Assembly: GCA_964506185.1 (NCBI GenBank)
Contig: CAZDKL010000016.1
Location: forward strand, 1-35,304
Source: UBA2144 sp964506185
GTDB lineage: Bacteria; Patescibacteriota; Gracilibacteria; Peribacterales; Peribacteraceae
Length of the DNA stretch: 35,304 nucleotides
Direction of reading: 5' to 3'
Shown: in pieces, positions 1 to 7,790 of the stretch
Layout: each line of letters begins with the position of its first letter
Numbering within the stretch: position 1 is the stretch's first letter
Notes under the pieces: model-generated
Database searches by the model: none
What the model was told of the DNA's origin: nothing
The model's input: the letters and a program-made list of their open reading frames with translations, nothing else
Position numbers and translations under genes: made by a program

Positions 1-2168
1 TCAGGCTCCTTGTCGGGTGCGGGTGCGGGTTCGGCTTTAGATTCCTCAGGCTTGTCATCGCCATCTTCTTTCTTTTTCTCCACAAATGCTTCGTCAGCTT
101 TTACTTCTTTTTCTACTCCTTCGGCTGACTTATCTGCCAGTTCATCACTTGTTGACCCAGATGATTTATCGGCATCTTCCACAGCAGCAAGACGTTTGGA
201 TCTCTGCTTCTTGGCAATTTCTTCGGGGTTTGTAGTAATAACGGCAGATTCTTGCGGACTTGCGATTATTTGAATGGCCACATGCCTATTACCGGCGAAG
301 AACAATCCTTGTCCAACTTCGGATCCCAGAAGAAGGTACTTTTCACCATCGGTCAGATAAAATATTTTTTGAAGGTTATCAACCGCACTAGGGGATTGTT
401 TAAGAAGAACCTGGAATGATGCATTCGTTATAATCGGTTTACCATACGGAGAGTTCACGAAGTCTTCTACGTCTTGAGTGATAGTCGTAACACCTAGATA
501 GTATTTTCTTGCTCGTTTAATTAGTCCGTAAAGGAATCGTGCAGAATCCTCGTGTTGAATCAAGCTCCATGCCTCATCAATTACAAGAATTCGTTTCTTG
601 AAGTCCGCGCGTATTCGGTTCCAGATCAAATTAATAACAACGTACATCGCAATCGGACGAAGTGACTCTTCCAAATCTCTGATCTGGAAAACCACCATCT
701 GATTATTCAATTCCACATTTGTTGGATGATCAAATAGTCCCGTGTAGCTTCCCTCAGTGTACTTTGAAAGTGTTCTAGCCATGTTTTCGCCTCCATCTGT
801 AGTCATTAGCACGTCTACCAGATCTCCCATAACCGGCACTTCTTTTTTCCCGGGATCCTCGGTTTCCAAAGTAATATTTTTTAGGGCATAAGTATCCAAA
901 ATTGCTTTATCCAGAATTCCATCTTCGGCAGGTGTTAGCGTCCCAAGCATCAATTTGAAAAGACCATGCAGGTTAATCACTGCAGCACGAAGTATTTCTC
1001 CTGTAGTTGCCTCATCTCCGCGGACGGCCATTGGAAGGTCGAAAGGATTAATACGGTTCGAGCTTTCAAGTGAAATTGGAATATGAGTTCCGCCTATGGT
1101 TTCACACAATTCTCTGTACTCATTTTCCGGGTCAACAACATACATCTCGGTTCCATACATCAGTGACCTAAGCATCTCTAGTTTTACCGTGAAAGATTTA
1201 CCAGCACCAGATGTAGCAAACACAGTTGAGTTCGCATTTGGCAGGTCAAATCGATCGAATATAACAAGGCTATCATTGTGCCGGTTTATTCCATAAAGGA
1301 TTCCATGGTCATCGGTAAGGTCAGAACTAGAGAATGGGAAGCAGGCCGATGCAGGAGTTGTGTTCATGTTTCTGTTTACCTCTAACTCGTCAATTCCAAA
1401 TGGTATTGTGGAAATCCAGCCGTGCTCCATTTGCATAAAGGCTGCTTTAGTTATGACCAATTTTCCTCCAAGTAGAGACTCCATATCAGTCTGCAGCTTC
1501 TTGAGTTTCTCCTTGTCGTCCGAATATATGGTTACGTAAAGTCCAAGTTGGAAGAGTTTTTCTCTGCCTCTTGTAAGAAGATCTCTCAATTCCTCGGCAT
1601 CCTGAAGAGCTGCTTCAAGCGCCGGGTCTCGCACAATCCCTCGTTGTTCCAACATGTGCATAGATGAACGCATTTGCGTAACCTTTTTCCTTAGAAGCTT
1701 TAGAACTGTTTTATTATCAGCAGGATAAATAAACTGCGAGATATTCATGTGGGCATCAAAGTTGATTTCCTCCGAAAGCCAGTTTGGATAAATGTAATGC
1801 GGCCAGTTAACGGCATACAAAGTCCTGGCATGCAGGTCATTTAGCATTATTCCGTCAGGGTTCACTTCCATGCCAGCAGGAGCGATGATATCCAGAGTTT
1901 TCTGCAGTCCTTCTTCATATCTTTTAAGTGCCTCCTGATCTTTTTCCGAAAGCGCTTTAACTTTCATTTTCTGAGTCGCTTTTAGTGTTTTCTCCACTTT
2001 CCTTTGCAGGCCCAATAGATCATCTATAGCCGCGACCATGGTTGTAACCATTCCGATTTTTACTTTAGGCGCAGTTTCAGCTGCTTTTTTCTTCTTCGAG
2101 GCGGCTGGAGCAGGTGTGCCTGCCTTAACGCTTTTGGCCGTGGGAGCTTTTGTTTTTTTCTGTGCCAT
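1..2168 (-). CDS. virB4: VirB4/TraC-type conjugation ATPase (3' end outside window)
   Basis: Cytoplasmic ATPase that energises type IV secretion or pilus machinery at the inner membrane. I translated the minus strand from ATG at 2168; it stays open to base 1 (about 722 codons), so the C-terminus is missing. A Lys/Ala-rich N-terminus (about 35 residues) is followed by the VirB4 N-terminal domain. Near residue 319 is a Walker A, ATSGAGKSFTVK, and near residue 528 a Walker B, ILVIDEAW, with TTITQDVEDF downstream as in VirB4/TraG folds. After about residue 645 comes a low-complexity tail rich in Lys, Glu, Asp, Pro and Ala. It lies 96 bp downstream of a lipoprotein gene on the same strand and is probably co-transcribed with it. 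VirB4 homologues are common in CPR genomes, where they are usually linked to pili or DNA uptake. Family assignment is firm; the exact machine is not known. Confidence 0.9.
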   Translation of the reverse strand, partial: MAQKKTKAPTAKSVKAGTPAPAASKKKKAAETAPKVKIGMVTTMVAAIDDLLGLQRKVEKTLKATQKMKVKALSEKDQEALKRYEEGLQKTLDIIAPAGMEVNPDGIMLNDLHARTLYAVNWPHYIYPNWLSEEINFDAHMNISQFIYPADNKTVLKLLRKKVTQMRSSMHMLEQRGIVRDPALEAALQDAEELRDLLTRGREKLFQLGLYVTIYSDDKEKLKKLQTDMESLLGGKLVITKAAFMQMEHGWISTIPFGIDELEVNRNMNTTPASACFPFSSSDLTDDHGILYGINRHNDSLVIFDRFDLPNANSTVFATSGAGKSFTVKLEMLRSLMYGTEMYVVDPENEYRELCETIGGTHIPISLESSNRINPFDLPMAVRGDEATTGEILRAAVINLHGLFKLMLGTLTPAEDGILDKAILDTYALKNITLETEDPGKKEVPVMGDLVDVLMTTDGGENMARTLSKYTEGSYTGLFDHPTNVELNNQMVVFQIRDLEESLRPIAMYVVINLIWNRIRADFKKRILVIDEAWSLIQHEDSARFLYGLIKRARKYYLGVTTITQDVEDFVNSPYGKPIITNASFQVLLKQSPSAVDNLQKIFYLTDGEKYLLLGSEVGQGLFFAGNRHVAIQIIASPQESAVITTNPEEIAKKQRSKRLAAVEDADKSSGSTSDELADKSAEGVEKEVKADEAFVEKKKEDGDDKPEESKAEPAPAPDKEP

Positions 2169-2264
2169 AGTTCAATTAATCCTCTTATTATAGCCGAAAT
2201 CTTCGATTTTGTCCTTTGCGAAAGGTTGCCTTGGATCAAAACTATTGTGTGATGTGAACCCCCT

Positions 2265-3065
2265 CTATTCTTCGATTACAATGCCCAAATCCTCAAGTCC
2301 CGGGACTTCTATGACCTTAAGCCCGGAAATCAGGATCTCTCGGTTCTTATCAATCGCTTCTTCTCTCTCCTGGCCTACTTTGAGCAGTTTGGCGGTTATT
2401 TTCTTTATCTTCTTATTCTGCTTCTCACGTGTTTCAATTTCAGCCAACTCGGCCTCCTGATCGGCTAATTCTTCCTGCTTTGGCCCTGTAGCTGCATAAT
2501 TTTTGTCCTTGAGCGCATGTCTGATAAATCTTTCCAGTTCTCTGGTTACCTTCTTTTTGGCCCTCCTTTCTTCTTTTATTGAATCCGCTCTTTCTTCCAG
2601 CTCTACGATCTTCTCCTCAATCCTCTTATTCATTCCCTTCAATGACTCCAAATACCGATTCAAAGCCTTATCTCTGTCCAGAGATCTGTTAAGCATATCT
2701 ATGATATCCACCTGAAGAACTGTCCCATATTCCTGTAACAGGGCGAAGGTCTCATCGGTTTCAATCGAGTTTGCTTGTGCAAATTTGATCTGTACGTCTA
2801 TTCCTTCAAGAGCACTAAGCACCTTCATCATATGGTTCTGAGAAAGATAAAGACTTACAAAGGCGCCAAGGGACTGGCTTGGGCGCACAGGCCTTATTGG
2901 CAAATCGCTTATACCGGCGTAAATAGTGGAAATTACTGAACTTTTGGGTCCGCTTACCTTAAGCTCAGACACAGGATCCTCAGAAGCTTCATCACCTGCT
3001 TTTCCACAGCTTGTCAGAAGTACTACCGAGATAATTGCCAGTGAGAGGGTATGGAGGCCCTTCAT
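2265..3065 (-). CDS. Coiled-coil lipoprotein of unknown function upstream of virB4
   Basis: 266-residue protein. Residues 1-20 form a lipoprotein signal ending in LLTSC, with Cys20 the predicted lipidation site. A region with many charged residues and heptad-like spacing (about residues 125-240) predicts a long coiled coil; the end, VIEVPGLEDLGIVIEE, is acidic. I recognise no enzyme motif. It precedes virB4 by 96 bp on the same strand, so it could be an envelope component of that secretion or pilus system; this rests on context only. A perfect TATAAT (minus strand, 3077-3072) ends 6 bases before the ATG and no Shine-Dalgarno is present, which suggests a leaderless transcript starting at or near the ATG. 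Confidence 0.8.
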   Translation of the reverse strand: MKGLHTLSLAIISVVLLTSCGKAGDEASEDPVSELKVSGPKSSVISTIYAGISDLPIRPVRPSQSLGAFVSLYLSQNHMMKVLSALEGIDVQIKFAQANSIETDETFALLQEYGTVLQVDIIDMLNRSLDRDKALNRYLESLKGMNKRIEEKIVELEERADSIKEERRAKKKVTRELERFIRHALKDKNYAATGPKQEELADQEAELAEIETREKQNKKIKKITAKLLKVGQEREEAIDKNREILISGLKVIEVPGLEDLGIVIEE

Positions 3066-3071
3066 AATGCT

Positions 3072-3077
3072 ATTATA
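3072..3077 (-). promoter_or_regulatory. -10 box of the lipoprotein/virB4 operon
   Basis: TATAAT on the minus strand, 6 bases before the ATG at 3065. The -35 region is AT-rich and not clearly conserved. Placement implies a transcription start at or next to the start codon. Confidence 0.5.
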
Positions 3078-3168
3078 ACATAATATAAGAATTAAATATA
3101 GTGCTTGTAATGGATATATCTAGGCAAATTAGGTGATTCGAATGCAGTAGGGACACCAGTTTAAATTA

Positions 3169-3263
3169 AGTAGGGGCACAGCGCGCTGTGCCCCTACTAA
3201 AACGATGCCCCTACTGCACGTGGGACGGCGCCGTCCCACGTGCGGCGCAAGTGCGCCGCATCG
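3169..3263. repeat. Cluster of three perfect palindromes in a divergent intergenic region
   Basis: Three GC-rich inverted repeats in a row. 3169-3198 is a 30-bp perfect palindrome with arm AGTAGGGGCACAGCG. 3216-3243 is a 28-bp perfect palindrome with arm GCACGTGGGACGGC. 3241-3249 and 3252-3260 are 9-bp arms (TGCGGCGCA) around AG. Outer CGATGC (3203-3208) and GCATCG (3258-3263) also pair. A partial copy, AGTAGGGACACCAG, lies just upstream. The unit resembles REP-like palindromic elements. It sits between the divergent lipoprotein/virB4 operon and the SH3-deacetylase gene, so it is not a simple terminator. The remaining intergenic DNA (3264-3478) is AT-rich and I see no gene in it. Confidence 0.85.
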
Positions 3264-3478
3264 AACAATAAATATCTACAAGAATTTGAATATGATCACA
3301 AAATTTAGACTATTAATGGAATCTCTATTTACGCATACAAATTGTGTTCATGAAATGAGAATAATATTTGAGCAAGATAAAATTTTGTATTCAGGTGGAA
3401 AGGTCGTTGTTTCGTGGTACATTTCCCATAATCAGTGAGTAGCTTTTTTGTTCAGTAGCGAGTTGCCACTTGTACTTT

Positions 3479-4894
3479 ATGGCCACATATCGTCGTCGCC
3501 GGCAGTCACTTTCTTCACCCAGACCCTTGGTTGCATTCCTATTGATTGCATCTTTTGGAATTTTGTTTGCCGGATGCACACCAAAAGAAGAAGAGCCTCA
3601 GCCGGAAGAATTCACATTCACAGCAGAAGATGTGGCAAGGTTTAAAGAGCTTTCAAACAAGGCAGAGGCTGGCTTAGATTCTCTCAATGATGAAGGCGGG
3701 CCAAAATTGCACTTAGAGGAGGATAAGGATGTTCCTGTGCTGGATCTGAGCATGGTAAAGAAGTACTCATCTATAAGATCAGGACCAGCAGCAACTGGTG
3801 AAAACCTGTACAGAGTTACCAATGAGTTTCTGAACGTAAGATCTGCACCAAAGGTTACAGCAGGATCTGTAGATCGTCTTGATCAAGGTGATATTGTGGA
3901 GCTTTTGGAGTTCACAGATGCTGCTTGGGCTCATATTAAGCTTCCAAATGACCGAGAAGGATATGTTGCCCAGAGATATATAGCAAAACTAACCTCAGAG
4001 AGTAAGCTTTCTGAAGAGAAAGAGAAGTTCAAAGATCGATATTTTGTTGATTTTGGCTTTTTGAATGTTAGAAAAGCGGCAGATACTCATAGTGAAAAAT
4101 TAGGCGAGCTTAAAGGACAATCTTTTGTGAATGTTCTTAGTAAAGATGATGTATGGGCTCGAATTCCTTTTGAGGGAAAGGAGGGATATGTGGCAGTGGA
4201 ATATTTGTCTCCGTTTTTGCCAAATTTCTTGGTTAGACAGGAGAAATTTACATTTCCAGTGCTAACTTATAGGGCTTCACAAAAAGGAGTGGTCGACTCT
4301 CTCCCGCAACACATAGATGCTCTTAAGCAGTCCGGCTTGCGGCTGATTACCATGCGCCAGTTCAAAGATCTTTTGATACGGCAGGAGGAACGGGATATTC
4401 GAATGGAGCCGGGGACTGTTGCCTTGGCTATCACCGGAATTAAACCGGAGAATGTGGAGGAGATTTCCGACGTACTAAGGGCAAGTGCAGTCAAGGGCAC
4501 GCTATTTTTGGAAACTCAGCACTTGGGAATCAATGGAATTACGCAGAAACAAGTGTTAACGCTTCTGGCGAATGGGCATGATCTCCAATCAGCCGGCCAC
4601 ACCGGAGATGATCTGAGGTCACTTACGAATGCGCAGGTAGAATTGGAACTTAAACAGAGTAGAAAGATACTAGAGGAGTACACCGGCCGCGGAGTGTTTG
4701 CAATTGCGTATCCGATGGGCGGAGTGAATGCGCGCGTAATGAAATTATCAGAGGAGTCGGGATACTTGGTGGGAGTTGGTTCGGGGCAAGAGCGTACTTT
4801 TAACCGAGAGCAACTCCTTAGAATTCCAGCTTTCGCAATCTCGCCCTCAGCTTCTGCCGAAGAGGTATTGGGGCTTGTAAACGGAGAAGAATAA
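3479..4894 (+). CDS. Lipoprotein with two SH3 domains and a degenerate polysaccharide-deacetylase domain
   Basis: I start at ATG 3479 rather than the in-frame TTG at 3470 (471 residues). A basic N-terminus and hydrophobic stretch end in a lipobox, FAGC (Cys33). Two bacterial SH3 domains follow at about residues 110-170 (FLNVRSAPK, EGYVAQRYI) and 187-247 (FLNVRKAAD, EGYVAVEYL), which in this family bind peptidoglycan. Residues 257-460 follow the NodB deacetylase fold: FPVLTY at the start, GHDL in the middle, AIAYPMGG near the end. The catalytic TFDDG motif reads LAITGI and the metal-binding H-x3-H positions read S-A-G-H-T-G-D-D, so the enzyme is probably inactive. It may act as an envelope-binding protein. 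Fold confident, lack of catalysis likely, function unknown. Confidence 0.75.
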   Translation: MATYRRRRQSLSSPRPLVAFLLIASFGILFAGCTPKEEEPQPEEFTFTAEDVARFKELSNKAEAGLDSLNDEGGPKLHLEEDKDVPVLDLSMVKKYSSIRSGPAATGENLYRVTNEFLNVRSAPKVTAGSVDRLDQGDIVELLEFTDAAWAHIKLPNDREGYVAQRYIAKLTSESKLSEEKEKFKDRYFVDFGFLNVRKAADTHSEKLGELKGQSFVNVLSKDDVWARIPFEGKEGYVAVEYLSPFLPNFLVRQEKFTFPVLTYRASQKGVVDSLPQHIDALKQSGLRLITMRQFKDLLIRQEERDIRMEPGTVALAITGIKPENVEEISDVLRASAVKGTLFLETQHLGINGITQKQVLTLLANGHDLQSAGHTGDDLRSLTNAQVELELKQSRKILEEYTGRGVFAIAYPMGGVNARVMKLSEESGYLVGVGSGQERTFNREQLLRIPAFAISPSASAEEVLGLVNGEE

Positions 4895-4915
4895 GGTCAG
4901 TAAGTATTAAAGAAC

Positions 4916-4947
4916 TGTACATACAATGTATATACACTGTATGTACA
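4916..4947. repeat. Inverted repeat TGTACATACA between convergent genes
   Basis: Arms TGTACATACA (4916-4925) and TGTATGTACA (4938-4947) are perfect complements around a 12-base spacer that itself contains TGTATATACA. It lies between the convergent SH3-deacetylase gene and the small membrane-protein gene. The same arm recurs at 25478-25498. It could act as a two-way terminator or be a dispersed repeat. Confidence 0.7.
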
Positions 4948-4956
4948 TAGGAGTTT

Positions 4957-5253
4957 TTACCTAACAAAGAAATTCTCTAACTGTTTTATAGCTTCGCTTC
5001 CTTGTTGCTCCGTAACTATTGCAGCTTGCTTGGCAGCTTGTTGTGCGATCTTTTCAAGTAGCTGATCTCCATACTTATATGCCCACCAGATGCTTCCGAT
5101 TAATACGATGATAGGAATCAATCCAATGATGCCTTTGATAAATCCTCCAATAGTTCGCAATCGATCACGCTTGTCCATTAATCGCAGGTGCTCGATTATT
5201 TCATCAAGTTTATCGTTTGTGGACTTGGGCATTGGTTTGGTCATGACTAGCAT
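4957..5253 (-). CDS. Small single-pass membrane protein, unknown function
   Basis: 98 residues. The N-terminal third is charged (KLDEIIEHLRLMDKRDRLR) and probably helical. Residues about 38-62 (GGFIKGIIGLIPIIVLIGSI and on) form one transmembrane segment. The C-terminal part is an amphipathic helix rich in Gln and Ala. Starts at 5253 (MLVMTKPMPK) or at the second Met, 5244, are both possible, as neither has a Shine-Dalgarno. It follows femAB on the same strand after a 137-bp gap holding an inverted repeat. I recognise no family; small proteins of this layout are common near envelope genes, but that is only context. Confidence 0.6.
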   Translation of the reverse strand: MLVMTKPMPKSTNDKLDEIIEHLRLMDKRDRLRTIGGFIKGIIGLIPIIVLIGSIWWAYKYGDQLLEKIAQQAAKQAAIVTEQQGSEAIKQLENFFVR

Positions 5254-5289
5254 TGTAGTTAATTTGTATAAGAAAGTGAAGTGATACTA

Positions 5290-5389
5290 AGAATCAGAGG
5301 AATCAGAAGAATCAGAAGAAGTGCTAGAAGATACTTCTATGAACTAATTCGAGTAAAAATCCTCTGAAGCTTCTGATTCATCTGATTCT
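5290..5389. repeat. Inverted repeat built from 9-bp AATCAGAAG units
   Basis: On the left, AATCAGAGG/AATCAGAAG/AATCAGAAG are tandem 9-bp units (5292-5318). The 20-base arm at 5290-5309 matches the reverse complement of 5370-5389 at 19 of 20 positions. The right arm ends just before the femAB stop codon (5391-5393). A transcript could fold into a long hairpin after femAB. Confidence 0.75.
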
Positions 5390-5390
5390 T

Positions 5391-6467
5391 CTAAAAGCCT
5401 CTCTTCCACTTTCTATAAGTCTCAAAAGCTCTGGTAAGCTTATATCTTGAAGTAACGGGAACGTCCATACAATGAACTAGTTCAAGCATCTCTCCTCCAA
5501 AGCCAGTTTTAAACATTCTTACTCCTGCGAATGGATGTTTGCGGACGCCTTCAGGTGAAATTCCCCAGAAATTAAACATGCGATCTCCGCGTGCAAGTGC
5601 ATCTTGTATTGCTTTCCATTGGAGTGCGTAACTTGCGGGAACTTTAGGATACTTATGAGTACTTGCACCATGGTGGTAGCTGGTTTCACCTCCAAAATGC
5701 ATGTGAACCGATGCGGCAAGAACTTCTCCCTGATATTTTGCGAGATATAAAGTACATTTATCATTCTCAGAAAATCTTTTTACCTGCGATCGAATAAAAT
5801 TATTCGGATACGGAACAAAATGGTGTCGCTTTCTGGTCTCATCATACAATCGGAAGAATTCTTCGATGTCATTATTAGGATCAGTTGATGCAGTTACCTC
5901 AACTCCGTCGCGCCCCGCACGCCTGATTAAGTTTCGATGGTTTTGTCGCATTGCCTTTAATAAATCTTCGGCCTTATACGACCTCACTCCCGACCCCTCT
6001 CCTTCCAGGAGAGGGGAGCTATGCTCGCCCTCAATCGGATCAGAAGTTACTAATGGTAAGTACCAAACATGCTCGGCTAGTAGATGGAGGGGGGACGATT
6101 TTGATTTTGGAATACTCAAAGATTTTTCTTTGGGCCAGAATGGGCTCAGGCGAATAAAGATACATCCATTGTCTTTCGCGATTTTCTTGAGCTCATCAAC
6201 GAGCAAGTTGACTGTCGATTGTTGACTGTCGATTGTTGTTATGGGTCCGTAAGGAACAGCCAGATGTTTACCTCTCCTTGCCGGCACAATTATGGCTTGG
6301 CATATTCCTTTGACCTCAGACCCCTCTCTGGCCTCAAGTCTGATCGGCTCTTCTCCAATATCCCTATACACTTCTCCCATGGTCCAGCTTTGCAGAAAAG
6401 GGGAATAGGCTCTGGAAGCCAGGAATGAATCCCAGTCAGTCTGAGATGATGCTTCTTGGATAGTCAT
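5391..6467 (-). CDS. FemAB-family peptidoglycan bridge aminoacyltransferase
   Basis: 358-residue FemAB/FemX-like (double GNAT fold) transferase; the family adds amino acids from aminoacyl-tRNA to the peptidoglycan precursor stem peptide. Typical features are the N-terminal SFLASRAYSPFLQSWTMGEV, central QNHRNLIRRAGRDGVEV, then EFFRLYDETRKRHHFVPYP, and C-terminal SYHHGAST with ALQWKAIQDALARGDRMFNF and the closing FKTGFGGE. Two segments look like in-frame insertions: residues about 78-87 (TIDSQQSTVN) are encoded by a 14-bp tandem repeat, and residues about 144-164 cover a perfect hairpin repeat. Last main gene of the hydrolase-murF-degT-femAB run, 18 bp after the aminotransferase. Substrate amino acid unknown. 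Confidence 0.85.
   Translation of the reverse strand: MTIQEASSQTDWDSFLASRAYSPFLQSWTMGEVYRDIGEEPIRLEAREGSEVKGICQAIIVPARRGKHLAVPYGPITTIDSQQSTVNLLVDELKKIAKDNGCIFIRLSPFWPKEKSLSIPKSKSSPLHLLAEHVWYLPLVTSDPIEGEHSSPLLEGEGSGVRSYKAEDLLKAMRQNHRNLIRRAGRDGVEVTASTDPNNDIEEFFRLYDETRKRHHFVPYPNNFIRSQVKRFSENDKCTLYLAKYQGEVLAASVHMHFGGETSYHHGASTHKYPKVPASYALQWKAIQDALARGDRMFNFWGISPEGVRKHPFAGVRMFKTGFGGEMLELVHCMDVPVTSRYKLTRAFETYRKWKRGF
5994..6016. repeat. Palindromic repeat inserted in frame within femAB
   Basis: Perfect 10-bp stem, CCCCTCTCCT (5994-6003) and AGGAGAGGGG (6007-6016), with loop TCC. The surrounding codons read SSPLLEGEGSGVR in the femAB frame and LTPDPSPSRRGE in the opposite strand, the signature of a common dispersed bacterial palindrome. 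It lengthens the protein without breaking the frame. Confidence 0.8.
6207..6238. repeat. 7+7 bp tandem repeat within femAB
   Basis: GTTGACTGTCGATT occurs twice in tandem (6207-6220, 6221-6234), followed by GTTG. Each 14-mer is two related heptamers. It encodes TIDSQQSTVN in femAB. The 14-bp period is not a multiple of three, so loss or gain of one unit would shift the frame. Confidence 0.8.
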
Positions 6468-6485
6468 CAGGAGTATCGTAGCGAA

Positions 6486-7727
6486 TTACTGCTCTTGAAG
6501 CACAGGATTAAGCAATTTTGTTAGTCTATTTGATTGTTTCAAGCTCATTGTCGGATGCGTCGGCAGGCTTAATATCTTCTCGCAGGCAGCTTCAGCCTCC
6601 GGATCAGATCCGGGAGTGTAATTAGTCGGGTCTAAATCAATTCCGGCAGGACAAACCACGCAACCATCCCACCCGTCCGATAGATGAATGTTCTTTTTCT
6701 TCAAATTAGCTCTGATGCCATCTGCCTCTTTTGTAAAAATGGGAAATTTTTGCAGGGGCAGGTCAGATTTAATGCCACCAACGAAATATTTTTTGTTTTC
6801 AAACTCAGTAACATACATGGACGTTAGTTTTCGTCGATGATCGTTGATGGTTCTGAGTTTATTTAATTGATTAAGCGCCAGATATGCAAATGCGTTGGGC
6901 ATGTGTTTAGGAATAGGGGACTGAAGACCCTCTTTTTCTTTCTTGCTTAGCACAGGAACCATCCATCTGATCTTTTTTAGACCGAATAGGAATGCTTTTC
7001 CGACGAAAAGCCCGTAAAGAGGACGGGCAATCAGATAAACAAGGGGGTAAGTCAGTAGCCTAAGGATAGTAAGGCGATTCATGTTAACTGAGCGTGCACG
7101 TTCAGCTCTTAGCCTGAGTGTTGCGTCAGTATTTTTGGAAAGAACTGCTCCTCCGGTTATGCCGGAGATTGCTTTGTCGCGTCCGAAGCTGAAGAAGACG
7201 AAGTCGCCATGTGATGCGACGCTAGAAGGCCCCGATTCATCTGGCATGATGTGCGCACAGTCTTCGATAAAAGCGATTCCTTTTTGATCACAGAGCTCTT
7301 TGAGTTCAGAAGTAGGGGATGGAATGCCAAAAGTGTGCTGGCAGATCACAGCTTTGGTTCTATGGGAGATCATTTCTTCGACTGACTCAGCTGTCATGTT
7401 CAAAGTCTCTCGTTCAATGTCGCAATATACAGGAACTCCACCTGCGGCATGGATTGCATTAGGCACAGCGACACATGTGTAGCTTTGTACTATAACTTCC
7501 TCACCATTTTTTAATTGAAGAGCTCTTAAAAGAGCACACAGGGCTTCTCGTCCGGATGCAAACAGGAAAGTATCTGCAGAAAATCTTTCAGTAAGACTTT
7601 TTTCCAGGAGTTCTAAGCTTTTTCCTCTTCTCCATCTCCAAGGAGCCACTAGCATTCCGAGTGATCTAAGTGCGAAGCTTAGATTTACGTGTGGAGCGAA
7701 AGTATGATGTATTGGAATTAGTGGCAT
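6486..7727 (-). CDS. DegT/DnrJ/EryC1/StrS-family aminotransferase
   Basis: 413-residue PLP-dependent fold type I enzyme of the DegT sugar-aminotransferase family, which acts on nucleotide-linked keto sugars. Visible family features are FASGREALCALLRAL (cofactor phosphate region, residues 57-70), VIVQSYTCVAVPNAI, the DIERETLNM turn, IEDCAHIM (Asp156 region) and the Schiff-base lysine in SFGRDKAISGITGGAV (Lys185). Length is normal. A central hydrophobic stretch (LLTYPLVYLIARPLYGLF) suggests a membrane-associated helix, unusual for a soluble aminotransferase. It lies between murF and femAB and may modify an envelope sugar, but the substrate cannot be read from sequence. A TATTCT hexamer lies 8 bases before the ATG. 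Confidence 0.85.
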   Translation of the reverse strand: MPLIPIHHTFAPHVNLSFALRSLGMLVAPWRWRRGKSLELLEKSLTERFSADTFLFASGREALCALLRALQLKNGEEVIVQSYTCVAVPNAIHAAGGVPVYCDIERETLNMTAESVEEMISHRTKAVICQHTFGIPSPTSELKELCDQKGIAFIEDCAHIMPDESGPSSVASHGDFVFFSFGRDKAISGITGGAVLSKNTDATLRLRAERARSVNMNRLTILRLLTYPLVYLIARPLYGLFVGKAFLFGLKKIRWMVPVLSKKEKEGLQSPIPKHMPNAFAYLALNQLNKLRTINDHRRKLTSMYVTEFENKKYFVGGIKSDLPLQKFPIFTKEADGIRANLKKKNIHLSDGWDGCVVCPAGIDLDPTNYTPGSDPEAEAACEKILSLPTHPTMSLKQSNRLTKLLNPVLQEQ

Positions 7728-7735
7728 TTGAATTC

Positions 7736-7741
7736 AGAATA
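7736..7741 (-). promoter_or_regulatory. -10-like box before the DegT-family gene
   Basis: TATTCT on the minus strand, 8 bases before the ATG at 7727, within the 53-bp gap after murF. This hints at an internal promoter in the operon. No convincing -35. Confidence 0.3.
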
Positions 7742-7758
7742 CGGGTATTTCAGAGATA

Positions 7759-7790
7759 AGTTAACTAGTTAACAAGTTAACTAGTTAACT
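7759..7790. repeat. Four tandem 8-bp AGTTAACT units at the murF stop
   Basis: AGTTAACT, AGTTAACA, AGTTAACT, AGTTAACT in tandem. The array also forms two 14-bp palindromes, GTTAACTAGTTAAC, at 7760-7773 and 7776-7789. The murF stop codon (TAG, 7783-7781) lies inside it, so the last codons of murF come from the repeat. Confidence 0.85.

Noticed and set aside
3205..3438. 77-codon frame across the palindromes
   Set aside because: Its start lies in the palindrome cluster, and its sequence has no domain, signal or ribosome-binding site.
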